Positions 15,908-24,563 of a stretch of DNA of 33,567 nucleotides are shown piece after piece (the stretch's first letter is position 1; each line of letters begins with the position of its first letter). The stretch spans positions 1 through 33,567 of the forward strand of contig JAFGYD010000003.1 of the NCBI GenBank assembly GCA_016936295.1. The letters run 5' to 3'. A model generated the notes under the pieces. It ran no database searches, was not told the DNA's origin, and saw nothing but the letters and a program-made list of their open reading frames with translations. The position numbers and the translations under genes are program-made. Origin of the DNA: Spirochaetales bacterium (GTDB lineage Bacteria > Spirochaetota > Spirochaetia > DSM-2461).

Positions 15908-17832
15908 CTATATACAACAGATGGTTCTAAAGGAAAATCTATTATAAAAGTAGTTCCCACATTGGTTTGTGAACTACACTTTACAGAACCGTTTAAAGTC
16001 CCGTGAATAATATTGTAAACAATGTGCAGCCCTAATCCTGTTCCACCTTTATTTCTTTTAGTTGTAAAAAAAGGATCAAATATTTTATCCTGTATTTCTG
16101 GAGGAATCCCACAACCATTGTCAAAATAAGATATATATAATCTTCCATCAACAACCTCAATTGAAATCTCAATTATACCATGATGTGTATCTTCAAAACC
16201 ATGAAGCAGAGAGTTGAAAATTAGATTGGTTAATATTTGTGATATAGCTCCAGGGTGACTATGAATACCTAACTCTTTATCGCAATTAATAATTATTTTA
16301 ATATCCTTATGCTTTAACTCGTGTTTTAAAGTAATAATTAATTCATTTATATAATTACTAATATTAAAGTGCCTTGTTTCTTCTACTGACTGATCAACAG
16401 AGAGTTGTTTAAAACTTTGAATTAAATTAGCCGCTCTATTCATGTTAGCTAAAATAATATGAGATTCTATTTCTACATTTTCTAAAAATGAAATCAATTC
16501 ACTCTTCTTTACACCTTTACTGTTAAAAATCTCTAAAAAATTTCTGGTATTATCCTCAAGTAGTGATGCGGTTGTTACTCCTATCCCAATAGGTGTATTA
16601 ATTTCATGGGCTATACCTGCTACTAACTGACCCAAAGATGCCATTTTTTCAGACTCTATTAAATGTTCTTGAGTATTATTTAATTTATCTATTGTTTTTT
16701 GTAGCTCTTGAGTTCTACTTTCAACCTGGTTTTCTAGTTTAGTTATACTCTCTTTTACCCAATCCCTCATATAACTGAAATTCTTACTTAAAATTTCCAA
16801 CTCTTGTGTTTCATAATGTATAAGTTCAGTATCCAAATTACCATTAGTAATGCTTAAAGTTAATTCTGAAAGATGGGAAATAGGTGTAGAAATTTTACCA
16901 GCTTCTTTAAATATAACAATTAAAGTGATTATAAAGATTATTAATGATATCAAGATTACAACATTTAAATATTTATATAAACTTTCAAAATATTCATTAA
17001 TATATCCCGAAGAGCAGATTATTAAATCTGAATTTTTGTCATAACTGAAAAATACCATTTTTTTCTCAACTTTATTGTTGGCATTAAGCCATTTATAAGA
17101 AAAATTACCATTACGCTTTGCTAAAATATATTTTATGAAAAAGTTACCATCTATATCCGCTAAATTTGAAATATCAGAATTTATATATTCAGGGTTAGGG
17201 TGACTAATACATATTCCCGTTGTGTTAATTATGAATGGATAACCAGATTTTCCAACTTTTAAGTTGTTAACATATTTATTGAGTTCTATATAATCTATTA
17301 AACTACCAAAATCACTAATATATGATGTAGATAGAACATATTGTTGTGTTTTTTCGTTAAAAGACTTATATACAATTTTATCCTCATCATTGTACTTGTA
17401 TTTGTAAAAATCAGATTTTTTTATATCACTATTTATAAGCCAATCTTTTAAAACAGATTCAGTACCAATTTTATCACTTTCGGGGTGTGTTGTAATAGTT
17501 CCTTGCGTATCTACCAGATATGTATAACCATTATTTAAAAATCTTTTTGTATTTAAAAAGGAAAAAATTTCTACTTTGCCCCTTTTCTTTTCTAAAAGGT
17601 AATCGATTGTGTTAGTAGTCCCACTGTTTTCTGCAATAATAAAGGATTTTGCGCTATTTTGTATTAATAAAGCTATATTATTTACTAAAATTTTATTTTG
17701 TTCTGAAATTGAAGATTCAAAATCAATTTGACTTTTATGGGATGAAATTATCCCTACAATAAGAATTATAGAAAAAAGTGAAATGGAAAATGGTATAACA
17801 ATATTGATTAAAATTTTACTCTTAAAAGTCAC
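15904..17832 (-). CDS. Membrane sensor histidine kinase with double Cache domain
   Basis: A 642-residue kinase. TM1 is at about residues 8-30. The extracytoplasmic double Cache-type domain spans about 35-285, with repeated GYTYLVDTQGTITTHPE and GYPFIINTTGICISHPN. TM2 is at about 288-308, then HAMP and a coiled coil. The dimerisation helix has phospho-acceptor His409 in GQLVAGIAHEINTPIG. The HATPase part has NSLLHGF, DNGCGIP, FDPFFTTK and GTGLGLHIVYNII. Cache domains usually sense small metabolites such as organic or amino acids. No response regulator is adjacent, so its partner is elsewhere. The start is GTG with GGAG ten bases upstream. The stop codon overlaps that of the convergent aldo/keto reductase gene. 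Confidence 0.92.
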   Translation of the reverse strand: MTFKSKILINIVIPFSISLFSIILIVGIISSHKSQIDFESSISEQNKILVNNIALLIQNSAKSFIIAENSGTTNTIDYLLEKKRGKVEIFSFLNTKRFLNNGYTYLVDTQGTITTHPESDKIGTESVLKDWLINSDIKKSDFYKYKYNDEDKIVYKSFNEKTQQYVLSTSYISDFGSLIDYIELNKYVNNLKVGKSGYPFIINTTGICISHPNPEYINSDISNLADIDGNFFIKYILAKRNGNFSYKWLNANNKVEKKMVFFSYDKNSDLIICSSGYINEYFESLYKYLNVVILISLIIFIITLIVIFKEAGKISTPISHLSELTLSITNGNLDTELIHYETQELEILSKNFSYMRDWVKESITKLENQVESRTQELQKTIDKLNNTQEHLIESEKMASLGQLVAGIAHEINTPIGIGVTTASLLEDNTRNFLEIFNSKGVKKSELISFLENVEIESHIILANMNRAANLIQSFKQLSVDQSVEETRHFNISNYINELIITLKHELKHKDIKIIINCDKELGIHSHPGAISQILTNLIFNSLLHGFEDTHHGIIEISIEVVDGRLYISYFDNGCGIPPEIQDKIFDPFFTTKRNKGGTGLGLHIVYNIIHGTLNGSVKCSSQTNVGTTFIIDFPLEPSVVYS

Positions 17833-17852
17833 AAATTTAAAACTCCATTATA

Positions 17853-17881
17853 TTTATACCATTACTTAAGGAATTTGACAA
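17853..17881 (-). promoter_or_regulatory. Promoter of the Cache histidine kinase gene
   Basis: Minus strand TTGTCA (17876-17881), 17-bp spacer, TATAAA (17853-17858), about 20 bases ahead of the GTG start. The -35 begins at the end of the T-run of the upstream terminator, showing how tightly the two units abut. Confidence 0.55.
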
Positions 17882-17908
17882 AAAAAAAGTCTCCGAAGAG
17901 ACTTTTTT
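17880..17908 (-). terminator. Strong terminator with cUUCGg loop after the acetate transporter gene
   Basis: An 11-bp stem (17883-17893 with 17898-17908). On the minus strand it reads AAAAAAGTCTC-TTCG-GAGACTTTTTT, closing an extra-stable C(UUCG)G tetraloop, with nine Ts at the 3' side. The hairpin starts inside the stop codon of the upstream gene. Confidence 0.85.
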
Positions 17909-18500
17909 ATACTACACCAATTGGCATAACTTCTTTTTTGTATACTTCGTTTAAAACCTGAGCTATTGCAGCATAAAGTGCAGAAAATCCGCAAAAAATC
18001 CCTTCGAATCCAGCAATTCTTTTAATTAAGTGGCTTCCAGAAAAATCCCCAATTGCTAATAATAGGAATAGAACTGTTAAAGATAAGAATACAACTTGTA
18101 AAGCTCTATTTATTTTTAATGTTCCAATGAACATACCAAATGTAAAAATGCCCCATAATAATAAGTAGAATCCCATTGCAAAGGCAGATGAAGAATCAGC
18201 TACACCTAATGCTGGAAAAGTCCAAGTAATTACAAGACTAATCCAAAAGAAACCGTATAAAGTAAATGCAGTTGTACCAAAAGTATTATTCTTTTTAGAC
18301 TCTAAAATACCAGCAATTACTTGCGCTATACCACCTACAGCAATACCCATACCCATAATCATGGAATTAAGTGGGTAAAAACCTGCGTTATGAATATTTA
18401 ATAAAATAGTAGTCATACCAAAACCTACTAATCCTAAAGGTGCAGGATTTGCACTCTTGTCAACAATTTCCATTCTGGAAACAACTGTATTATCTGCCAT
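17907..18500 (-). CDS. satP: Acetate/succinate uptake transporter (GPR1/FUN34/YaaH family)
   Basis: A 197-residue inner-membrane protein with six hydrophobic spans, the family's usual size. The signature NPAPLGLVGFGMTTILLN is at about residues 17-34, and FWISLVITW fits the conserved central spans. Family members, such as E. coli SatP, import acetate or succinate with protons. Cation or other monocarboxylate specificity cannot be excluded. TAGGAG precedes the ATG. It is a single-gene unit with its own promoter and a strong terminator. Confidence 0.9.
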   Translation of the reverse strand: MADNTVVSRMEIVDKSANPAPLGLVGFGMTTILLNIHNAGFYPLNSMIMGMGIAVGGIAQVIAGILESKKNNTFGTTAFTLYGFFWISLVITWTFPALGVADSSSAFAMGFYLLLWGIFTFGMFIGTLKINRALQVVFLSLTVLFLLLAIGDFSGSHLIKRIAGFEGIFCGFSALYAAIAQVLNEVYKKEVMPIGVV

Positions 18501-18534
18501 AAAAAACTCCTAAACTAGATAAAAGCGAAATATC

Positions 18535-18563
18535 ATGTTAAATAGTTGTTATATGTTAGTCAA
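18535..18563 (-). promoter_or_regulatory. Promoter of the acetate transporter gene
   Basis: Minus strand TTGACT (18558-18563), 17-bp spacer, TAACAT (18535-18540), about 35 bases upstream of the ATG. It lies within the 87-base gap after the Mrp-type ATPase gene. Confidence 0.5.
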
Positions 18564-18587
18564 CTACTATTTTTATACGATTTTCGA

Positions 18588-19865
18588 TTATTTTAGTGAG
18601 CTATATGGGTATATACTAGATGTATGACCGTCACTCCATTTTATAGAGACAGCATAATTCCCTAAGTGAAAGGATTCTAATCCATGAATGTCCTTTGGTA
18701 TATCTTCTTTTTTAAGGGTTTTCTCTCCAGTATATTCGTCTACACAAAGTGCACATTTACAACTATCTCTTAGGTCGAGATTAGTAAATTCTTTTATATT
18801 TCCATCTGACCATGTAACAGTTACACCAATTGGGGTAAGTGTAATTTCAGGAGCAACAACTAACTCCGATCTTATTTTTCCCAACTGTCTAATAAGGGCA
18901 TCTCCTAAATTACTATTTAATTCGTTTGATTTATAGTTGTTAAATGGTTTAGTTCTAGTAGATTCAATAGGTATTTGAGCTAATGTTTCAATACCAAATC
19001 TATTCGATAAGTCACCCCGGTCTTCACCAAAAATATGATGCTCTTTATTACAACTATCGCAAATAAAGTGTGACATATTCTCCACAACACCTAAGATAGG
19101 AATTTCTACCTTTTCAAACATTAATATACCTTTAACAACATCTACCAGTGATAGAGATGACCTTGTTGTTACAATTACAGCACCATCAAGTTTTATTGTC
19201 TGTGATATTGTTAATTGAATATCTCCAGTTCCTGGTGGCATATCTATAAATAGATAATCCAACTCTCCCCAATCCGTAGCTGTTAAAATTTGCTGGATAT
19301 AACCTGAAACCATAGGCCCTCTCATTATTGCAGGAGAGTCTCCCATTAAATATCCAAATGACATTAATTTAATACCATTGAACTCCGCGGGGATAAACAT
19401 ATTGTTTTTCTGATAAATTTTTGCATCAAAGTGGTTAAACAGGGTAGGTAGAGATGGACCAAATAGGTCTGTGTCTAATAGACCAACTTTATACCCTTTT
19501 GCTGCAAATTCACAAGCAAGAGTTGCACTAACTGTTGATTTACCAACACCACCTTTTGCAGAAGCAACAGCAATAATATTTTTTACATTTTTTAAACTTT
19601 CAGTTGTATTACTACTTCTTCTATCTCTTGAAGTCATAACAATATGTACTTTCTCTACACCCTCAAGACTTAAAACAAGTTTTTCAGCCTCGGATTTAAA
19701 CATATTTTTTAGTGGGCAGCCTGCAATTGTTAACTCAATTGAGAAACTAACTGTAGATCCATCTATAATTAACTCTTTTATAAAACCCAGAGTTACAATA
19801 TCCTTATGTAAATCAGGATCTTCAATTTGACTAAGAACCCTTAATATATCTTCTTTTTGAACCAT
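18588..19865 (-). CDS. Mrp/NBP35-type Fe-S carrier ATPase, DUF59-Mrp-DUF971 (HCF101-like)
   Basis: A 425-residue cytoplasmic P-loop protein of the Fe-S cluster carrier family. Residues 1-80 are a MIP18/DUF59 domain with Cys50 (ELTIAGCPLKN). Residues about 95-330 are the Mrp ATPase, with the deviant Walker A SAKGGVGKST (102-111), DTDLFGPSLP, FIDMPPGTGD and the cluster-binding CxxC in FICDSCNKEHHIFGEDRG. The last 90 residues are a DUF971 domain (GVTVTWSDGN, LRDSCKCALCVDEYTG, VSIKWSDGHTS). This three-part order is that of plant HCF101, which assembles 4Fe-4S clusters for chloroplast proteins. A comparable role for Fe-S enzymes such as the nearby 4Fe-4S reductase is inferred. TAGGAG precedes the ATG. 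Confidence 0.92.
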   Translation of the reverse strand: MVQKEDILRVLSQIEDPDLHKDIVTLGFIKELIIDGSTVSFSIELTIAGCPLKNMFKSEAEKLVLSLEGVEKVHIVMTSRDRRSSNTTESLKNVKNIIAVASAKGGVGKSTVSATLACEFAAKGYKVGLLDTDLFGPSLPTLFNHFDAKIYQKNNMFIPAEFNGIKLMSFGYLMGDSPAIMRGPMVSGYIQQILTATDWGELDYLFIDMPPGTGDIQLTISQTIKLDGAVIVTTRSSLSLVDVVKGILMFEKVEIPILGVVENMSHFICDSCNKEHHIFGEDRGDLSNRFGIETLAQIPIESTRTKPFNNYKSNELNSNLGDALIRQLGKIRSELVVAPEITLTPIGVTVTWSDGNIKEFTNLDLRDSCKCALCVDEYTGEKTLKKEDIPKDIHGLESFHLGNYAVSIKWSDGHTSSIYPYSSLK

Positions 19866-19883
19866 TTTAATCTCCTAAATTAA

Positions 19884-19912
19884 ATAGTACTTATTCTCAT
19901 TAATAGAATCAA
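19884..19912 (-). promoter_or_regulatory. Promoter of the Mrp-type ATPase gene
   Basis: Minus strand TTGATT (19907-19912), 17-bp spacer, TACTAT (19884-19889), about 18 bases upstream of the ATG. It is divergent from the rhodanese gene promoter. Confidence 0.45.
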
Positions 19913-19936
19913 TAGTATATTTATATTAAGAAGAAT

Positions 19937-19965
19937 TTGCCATTGTAAAAACTATATATTATATT
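19937..19965 (+). promoter_or_regulatory. Promoter of the rhodanese gene, placed for a leaderless mRNA
   Basis: TTGCCA (19937-19942), 17-bp spacer, TATATT (19960-19965). Six bases separate the -10 from the ATG at 19972, which puts the expected transcription start at the start codon. No Shine-Dalgarno sequence is seen. Confidence 0.5.
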
Positions 19966-19971
19966 TTGAAT

Positions 19972-20622
19972 ATGAAGAATTTTAATTTTATTATTTTATT
20001 ATTGATAGTTACTTTTTACTCATGTTCTGCAGAGAGTAAAAAAGGGGAGATTTCCGGATCTCTTGTAGATGGATTAAGGATTGTAAATATAGACAATTCC
20101 TTAGAAATAAATGTATACAGAGGGGATTATGTAGTTTATGAATCCTCTAAAGCTGGGAAATTACAAATACCTGAACTTAATATAGACATATCACTACCTT
20201 TAACAGAGGATCAGCCATATGTAAAAATGAAAACATCTGGTAGTTATAAGTTTACATTTGGTAAAAGTACAGGAATAATTAATGTTCTTGATTTACAAAA
20301 TTCAAGATATAAAGAGGTTACAGCAAAGGATGCTAAAAGCCTTATAGATAATATTTCACCAATTATTTTAGATGTGCGTACAGAAGGTGAATTTAATTCA
20401 GGACATATCTCTAATGCTATATTGATTCCTGTGCAAAATATTAAATCACAACTTTCTAAAATTGAAAAATATAAGGATGAACCTGTTTTTATCTATTGTC
20501 ATTCTGGAAATAGAAGTACTGTAGCAGCAAAAATATTAATTGATGCAGGCTTTAAAGAAGTTTATAATTTACGTAATGGAGTTGTTGATTGGGCTAATCA
20601 GGGCTATGAATTAACAAAGTAA
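19972..20622 (+). CDS. Rhodanese-domain lipoprotein
   Basis: A 216-residue lipoprotein: signal ending in FYSC puts the lipid-bearing Cys at about 18. Residues 25-105 are a beta-rich region I do not recognise. Residues about 112-216 form a single rhodanese domain with ILDVRTEGEFNSGHISNAI and the active-site loop FIYCHSGNRST, whose Cys would carry persulfide or reduce other substrates. The catalytic CHSGNRS loop is six residues plus Cys, typical of sulfurtransferases. Location outside the cytoplasmic membrane suggests a role in periplasmic sulfur or thiol chemistry; the partner is unknown. I use the ATG at 19972; an in-frame TTG two codons earlier is less likely. Confidence 0.85.
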   Translation: MKNFNFIILLLIVTFYSCSAESKKGEISGSLVDGLRIVNIDNSLEINVYRGDYVVYESSKAGKLQIPELNIDISLPLTEDQPYVKMKTSGSYKFTFGKSTGIINVLDLQNSRYKEVTAKDAKSLIDNISPIILDVRTEGEFNSGHISNAILIPVQNIKSQLSKIEKYKDEPVFIYCHSGNRSTVAAKILIDAGFKEVYNLRNGVVDWANQGYELTK

Positions 20623-20626
20623 AAAT

Positions 20627-20634
20627 GCTATAAT
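20627..20634 (+). promoter_or_regulatory. Extended -10 promoter of the amino acid ABC transporter operon
   Basis: TGCTATAAT (last eight bases given here) is a perfect extended -10 element, 25 bases before the ATG of the binding protein. No good -35 is present, which extended -10 promoters do not need. It begins only a few bases after the rhodanese stop, so read-through from that gene is also possible. Confidence 0.6.
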
Positions 20635-20659
20635 CCTTTGATAAAACAGAGGAGTTATA

Positions 20660-21388
20660 ATGAAAAAAATTATATTTATACTATTTACTATCACACTATT
20701 TGTATCATGTAGTAAATCGGATAATTCAAATAAAATTGTAATGGGAACAAATGCTGCATTTCCTCCATTTGAATATATTGGAGGAAATAATGGCGATGAT
20801 GTAATTGGGTTCGATGTAGAGATTGCTAAGGAAATTGCTAAAGATTTGGGTAAAAAATTAGAAATAGCAGATATGGAATTCGATACACTTTTAACAGCTT
20901 TAAATGCAAAAAAAGTAGATTTTGTAATTGCTGGAATGACAATAAACGAAAAAAGAAAAGAGAGTGTTAACTTTTCAGACCCATACTACGAAGCAACTCA
21001 AGCTGTTATCGTTAAAGCAGATAGTCTACTTATAACTAATAAGAATGATATTAAAGATAAAAAAATAGCTGTTCAGTTAGGTACAACAGGAAATAGTGTT
21101 GCAGAGGATTTTACAACTAATGTAACAGCCTTTCAAACTGGATTTGAAGCAATACTCGAGTTAAAAAATGGAAAAGTTGATGCAGTTATAATCGACGAAC
21201 AACCTGCAATAGCGTTTCTTAAAAAAAATCCGGATTTAAAAATTATTGAGATGAACTTTGACCCGGAATTTTATGGTATTGCAGCTACAAAGGATAATAT
21301 AGAATTAATTAAATCTATTAATAAAACTTTAGAAAGATTAAAATCAGACGGTACATATGACAGATTAATGTCCGAGTATATGAAATAA
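20660..21388 (+). CDS. Polar amino acid ABC transporter, substrate-binding lipoprotein
   Basis: A 242-residue family-3 solute-binding protein anchored by lipid (FVSC, Cys at about 17). It shows GTNAAFPPFEYIG, VIGFDVEIAKEIAKDLGK, FDTLLTALNAKKVDFVIAGM and FSDPYYEATQAVIV, the standard features of His/Arg/Gln/Cys-type binding proteins. AGGAG precedes the ATG. It delivers the amino acid to the permease encoded directly downstream. Which amino acid is bound cannot be settled; basic, glutamine and sulfur amino acids are all possible, and the adjacent methionine sulfoxide reductase makes the last worth testing. Confidence 0.93.
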   Translation: MKKIIFILFTITLFVSCSKSDNSNKIVMGTNAAFPPFEYIGGNNGDDVIGFDVEIAKEIAKDLGKKLEIADMEFDTLLTALNAKKVDFVIAGMTINEKRKESVNFSDPYYEATQAVIVKADSLLITNKNDIKDKKIAVQLGTTGNSVAEDFTTNVTAFQTGFEAILELKNGKVDAVIIDEQPAIAFLKKNPDLKIIEMNFDPEFYGIAATKDNIELIKSINKTLERLKSDGTYDRLMSEYMK

Positions 21389-21389
21389 T

Positions 21390-22076
21390 ATGGAGTTTTT
21401 AAATAGTATTCATTTAGCCTTAGGTTCCCCATTGTGGGAAGATGGTCCAAACGGATTGTTGTTATTATTAAATGGATTAAAGGTAACAGTTGTAGTTGCC
21501 TTTTTTTCCGTAATTTTAGGCCTTGTTTTAGGAACATTAACTGCATTATTACGAATGTCTCAATCTAAAATATTAAATATCCCGGGAAAGATCTATATAG
21601 AAATTGTACGAGGAACCCCGGTAATGGTTCAGCTCCTAATAATATATTTTATTATTTTTAGATCTTATAATCTTAATCAAACTACAGCAGGTATTATTGC
21701 ATTTGGAATAAATAGTGGTGCTTATATTGCAGAGATTATAAGAGCAGGAATACAGGCTGTTGATAAAGGTCAAATGGAAGCAGCAAGAAGTTTAGGTATG
21801 CCACTCAGTCTTTCTATGAGGGAGATAATACTGCCTCAAGCAGTTAAAAAGATTCTTCCTGCCCTTGGTAATGAATTTGTTGTTTTATTAAAAGAAACTG
21901 CAATTCTTGGTTTTATTGGTGGAAATGATCTAATGAGAGCAGGTAATAAAATTAGAAGTGTAACCTACGAAGCAACTATACCATTATTTGCTGTTGCCAT
22001 AATTTATTTTATTTTAACCTATTTTATTTCCTTGGGTATTTCAAGGTTTGAAAGGAGACTAAGTAGTAGTGATTAA
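21390..22076 (+). CDS. Polar amino acid ABC transporter permease (HisM/GlnP family)
   Basis: A 228-residue inner-membrane permease. It has the family start [20 protein letters not shown], the segment [19 protein letters not shown] and the ATPase-coupling loop [22 protein letters not shown]. About five membrane spans are seen. It probably acts as a homodimer, since only one permease gene is present. It starts one base after the binding-protein stop and overlaps the ATPase gene by eight bases, so the three are translated together. Confidence 0.94.
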   Translation: MEFLNSIHLALGSPLWEDGPNGLLLLLNGLKVTVVVAFFSVILGLVLGTLTALLRMSQSKILNIPGKIYIEIVRGTPVMVQLLIIYFIIFRSYNLNQTTAGIIAFGINSGAYIAEIIRAGIQAVDKGQMEAARSLGMPLSLSMREIILPQAVKKILPALGNEFVVLLKETAILGFIGGNDLMRAGNKIRSVTYEATIPLFAVAIIYFILTYFISLGISRFERRLSSSD

Positions 22077-22791
22077 AGTAGTAGATTTACATAAATACTT
22101 TGGAGAATTAGAAGTATTAAAAGGCATTAATGAACATATAGTTTCTGGGGAAGTTGTTAGTGTTATTGGACCAAGTGGAAGTGGTAAAAGTACATTTTTA
22201 CGTTGTCTTAATAGGCTTGAAGAACCAACTAAAGGACATGTATTTATCGAGGGTGAAGAAATTACAGGTAACTCCTCTGTTGATAAATTAAGAAGAAAAG
22301 TAGGAATGGTATTTCAGCAATTCAATCTATTTCCACATAAAACTGTTTTAGAAAATATTACACTAGCTCCAATAAAATTAAAGGTAATGAGTCAAGAAGA
22401 GGCAGAAATAACTGCATATAAGCTTCTCGATAAAGTTGGTTTAAGAGAGAAAGCTCATGTATATCCATCAAATCTTTCAGGTGGTCAAAAACAGAGGGTT
22501 GCAATTGCCAGAGCTTTGGCAATGAATCCGGATATTATGTTATTCGATGAACCTACATCTGCACTTGACCCGGAAATGGTTGGGGATGTTTTAGATGTAA
22601 TAAAAGATTTAGCTAAAGATGGAATGACCATGGTTGTTGTAACCCACGAAATGGGTTTTGCACGTGAAGTATCAGATAGAGTATTATTTATGGATGGTGG
22701 ATATATAATTGAAAATAGTCCCCCGGAAAAGTTATTTAATAATCCATTGGAATTAAGAACAAAAGAGTTTTTAAGTAAGGTGTTACATTAA
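22069..22791 (+). CDS. Polar amino acid ABC transporter ATPase (GlnQ/HisP family)
   Basis: A 240-residue ATPase with Walker [11 protein letters not shown]-loop [19 protein letters not shown], signature LSGGQKQR, Walker [15 protein letters not shown] and switch His in [10 protein letters not shown]. The start is GTG inside the end of the permease gene, with GGAGA about ten bases upstream. The eight-base overlap supports coupled translation. It powers the transporter formed with the two preceding gene products. Confidence 0.95.
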   Translation: MIKVVDLHKYFGELEVLKGINEHIVSGEVVSVIGPSGSGKSTFLRCLNRLEEPTKGHVFIEGEEITGNSSVDKLRRKVGMVFQQFNLFPHKTVLENITLAPIKLKVMSQEEAEITAYKLLDKVGLREKAHVYPSNLSGGQKQRVAIARALAMNPDIMLFDEPTSALDPEMVGDVLDVIKDLAKDGMTMVVVTHEMGFAREVSDRVLFMDGGYIIENSPPEKLFNNPLELRTKEFLSKVLH

Positions 22792-22802
22792 AAGAGGATA
22801 TT

Positions 22803-23645
22803 ATGGCAGATAAAAAATTTAATTCTTTAACCCCCCAGGAAGAAAAAATTATTATATATAAAGGTACAGAACCACCATTTAGTGGAGAGTATGACAATTT
22901 TTTTGTAGAAGGTTACTATCATTGCAGACAGTGTGAAGCACCCTTATATAGTTCCAAAGACAAATTTAAATCAGGGTGTGGATGGCCTAGTTTCGACGAT
23001 GAACTCCCTGGTAGTGTAATAAAACAAACAGATGCAGATGGAAGAAGAATTGAAATACTATGTGCAAATTGCAATGGTCATTTAGGCCATCTTTTCCATG
23101 GTGAAAATTTAACCGAAAAAAATAAAAGATACTGTGTAAACTCTCTTTCAATAAAATTTTATGAAACAAAAAATGCGTATTTTGCAGGAGGTTGTTTCTG
23201 GGGTGTAGAACATCTTCTTCAAAAGCAGGAAGGTGTTTATAGTGTTGAATCAGGATATATGGGTGGAAATCTCAAAAATCCTACATATGAACAGGTTTGT
23301 ACTGGTAAAACTGGTCATTTAGAAGTTGTGAAGGTAGTTTACAATCCTAAAATTATCAGTTATTCAGACTTGACTAAAAAGTTCTTTGAAATACACGATT
23401 CAACCCAAAAGGATGGACAGGGACCTGATATTGGAGAACAGTATAAATCAGCTATATTCTATAGTAATGAGAGTGAAAAAGAGGATATTCTAGAAATTTT
23501 ACAAATACTTAAAAGGAAAGGATTCGACGTAGTAACTGAATTATTTCCCTGTGCAGACTTCTGGAAAGCAGAGGATTATCACCAGGACTACTATGTAAAA
23601 CATGGGAAAGAACCTTACTGTCACACATACAAAAAAATATTTTAG
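22803..23645 (+). CDS. msrBA: Fused peptide-methionine sulfoxide reductase MsrB-MsrA
   Basis: A 280-residue two-domain enzyme repairing both diastereomers of methionine sulfoxide. MsrB comes first (about residues 8-118), with zinc ligands Cys41, Cys44, Cys87 and Cys90 (CRQC, CANC) and catalytic Cys111 in RYCVNSLSIKF. MsrA follows (about 125-275), with catalytic Cys131 in GGCFWG, GYMGGN, GHLEVVKV and a likely recycling Cys273. The order is B-A; many other fusions are A-B. There is no signal peptide, so it is cytoplasmic. AGAGGA precedes the ATG, 11 bases after the ABC ATPase gene, so it is probably co-transcribed with the transporter. Confidence 0.95.
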   Translation: MADKKFNSLTPQEEKIIIYKGTEPPFSGEYDNFFVEGYYHCRQCEAPLYSSKDKFKSGCGWPSFDDELPGSVIKQTDADGRRIEILCANCNGHLGHLFHGENLTEKNKRYCVNSLSIKFYETKNAYFAGGCFWGVEHLLQKQEGVYSVESGYMGGNLKNPTYEQVCTGKTGHLEVVKVVYNPKIISYSDLTKKFFEIHDSTQKDGQGPDIGEQYKSAIFYSNESEKEDILEILQILKRKGFDVVTELFPCADFWKAEDYHQDYYVKHGKEPYCHTYKKIF

Positions 23646-23657
23646 GAAAATTATTAA

Positions 23658-24563
23658 ATGAAAAATAAAACAATACAGTCAGATCTGTTTTTACTTCTAA
23701 CCTCTGCAATATGGGGTTTAGCTTTTGTTGCTCAACTTAAGGGTATGGAGTTTATAGGACCATATCTATATAACGGAATCAGGTTTTTATTAGGGGCTAT
23801 CTCATTATTTCCCTTAATTCTGTTTATTAAGAAGAAAAGAAATAAAGCTGGTTATAAAATGGCTGCTATAAGTAAAAAAAAGATATTCTTATCAAGTTCC
23901 CTTGCTGGAGTTGTTCTTTTTACAGGAGCTTCTTTACAACAAGTTGGTTTGCAATACACAACTGCAGGTAAAGCAGGTTTTATCACAGGTCTTTACGTCG
24001 TTTTAGTTCCTCTTCTAGGGATTCTCTTAAAACATAGAACTAGCTTTTTTACATGGCTGGGAGCTTTATCCGCAGTTGTCGGTCTTTATTTAATAAGCGT
24101 AAAAAAAGGAGAGGGAATTGGGTATGGAGACTTACTCGTATTAATTAGTTCTCTTTTCTTTGCTTTTCATGTTTTAACAATTGATTACTTTTCCAAACGA
24201 ATAGAACCTGTTTTATTAGCATCACTTCAATTTATATGGTGTGGAGTTTTAAGTTTAATAGTTGCAATAAATATGGAAGTTATTGCACTGGATTCCATAA
24301 TTAAAGCAACAATACCCATTTTATACGGTGGTTTGGGTTCTGTTGGTATAGCATACACTCTACAGGTTATAGCACAGAAGAATGCCCCACCTGCCCATGC
24401 TTCTATAATTATGAGTTTTGAAAGTGTTTTTGCCGTAATTGGTGGAGCTATATTCCTCTCTGAGGGTATGACCCCTCGAGGAATAGTCGGATGCGTATTT
24501 ATGTTTTTAGGTATGATTCTAAGTCAGTGGGATCTACTATTCAATAAAAATATTACCAGATGA
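23658..24563 (+). CDS. EamA/DMT-family transporter (first of two in the window)
   Basis: A 301-residue inner-membrane protein with ten hydrophobic spans in two EamA repeats. SAIWGLAFVAQ at the start and APPAHASIIMSFESVFAVIGG in the second half are typical. Members export amino acids or other metabolites; the substrate is unknown. It starts 12 bases after msrBA with a weak AGGA site, ending a likely rhodanese/ABC/msrBA/EamA run. Its last 27 bases overlap the end of the convergent DUF4097 gene, with no terminator between. Confidence 0.88.
   Translation: MKNKTIQSDLFLLLTSAIWGLAFVAQLKGMEFIGPYLYNGIRFLLGAISLFPLILFIKKKRNKAGYKMAAISKKKIFLSSSLAGVVLFTGASLQQVGLQYTTAGKAGFITGLYVVLVPLLGILLKHRTSFFTWLGALSAVVGLYLISVKKGEGIGYGDLLVLISSLFFAFHVLTIDYFSKRIEPVLLASLQFIWCGVLSLIVAINMEVIALDSIIKATIPILYGGLGSVGIAYTLQVIAQKNAPPAHASIIMSFESVFAVIGGAIFLSEGMTPRGIVGCVFMFLGMILSQWDLLFNKNITR

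Noticed and set aside
15904-17832. Two-component pair formed by the Cache kinase with a neighbour
   Set aside because: No response-regulator receiver domain is encoded in any neighbouring gene; the PocR-AraC protein has no receiver domain and is 14 kb away.
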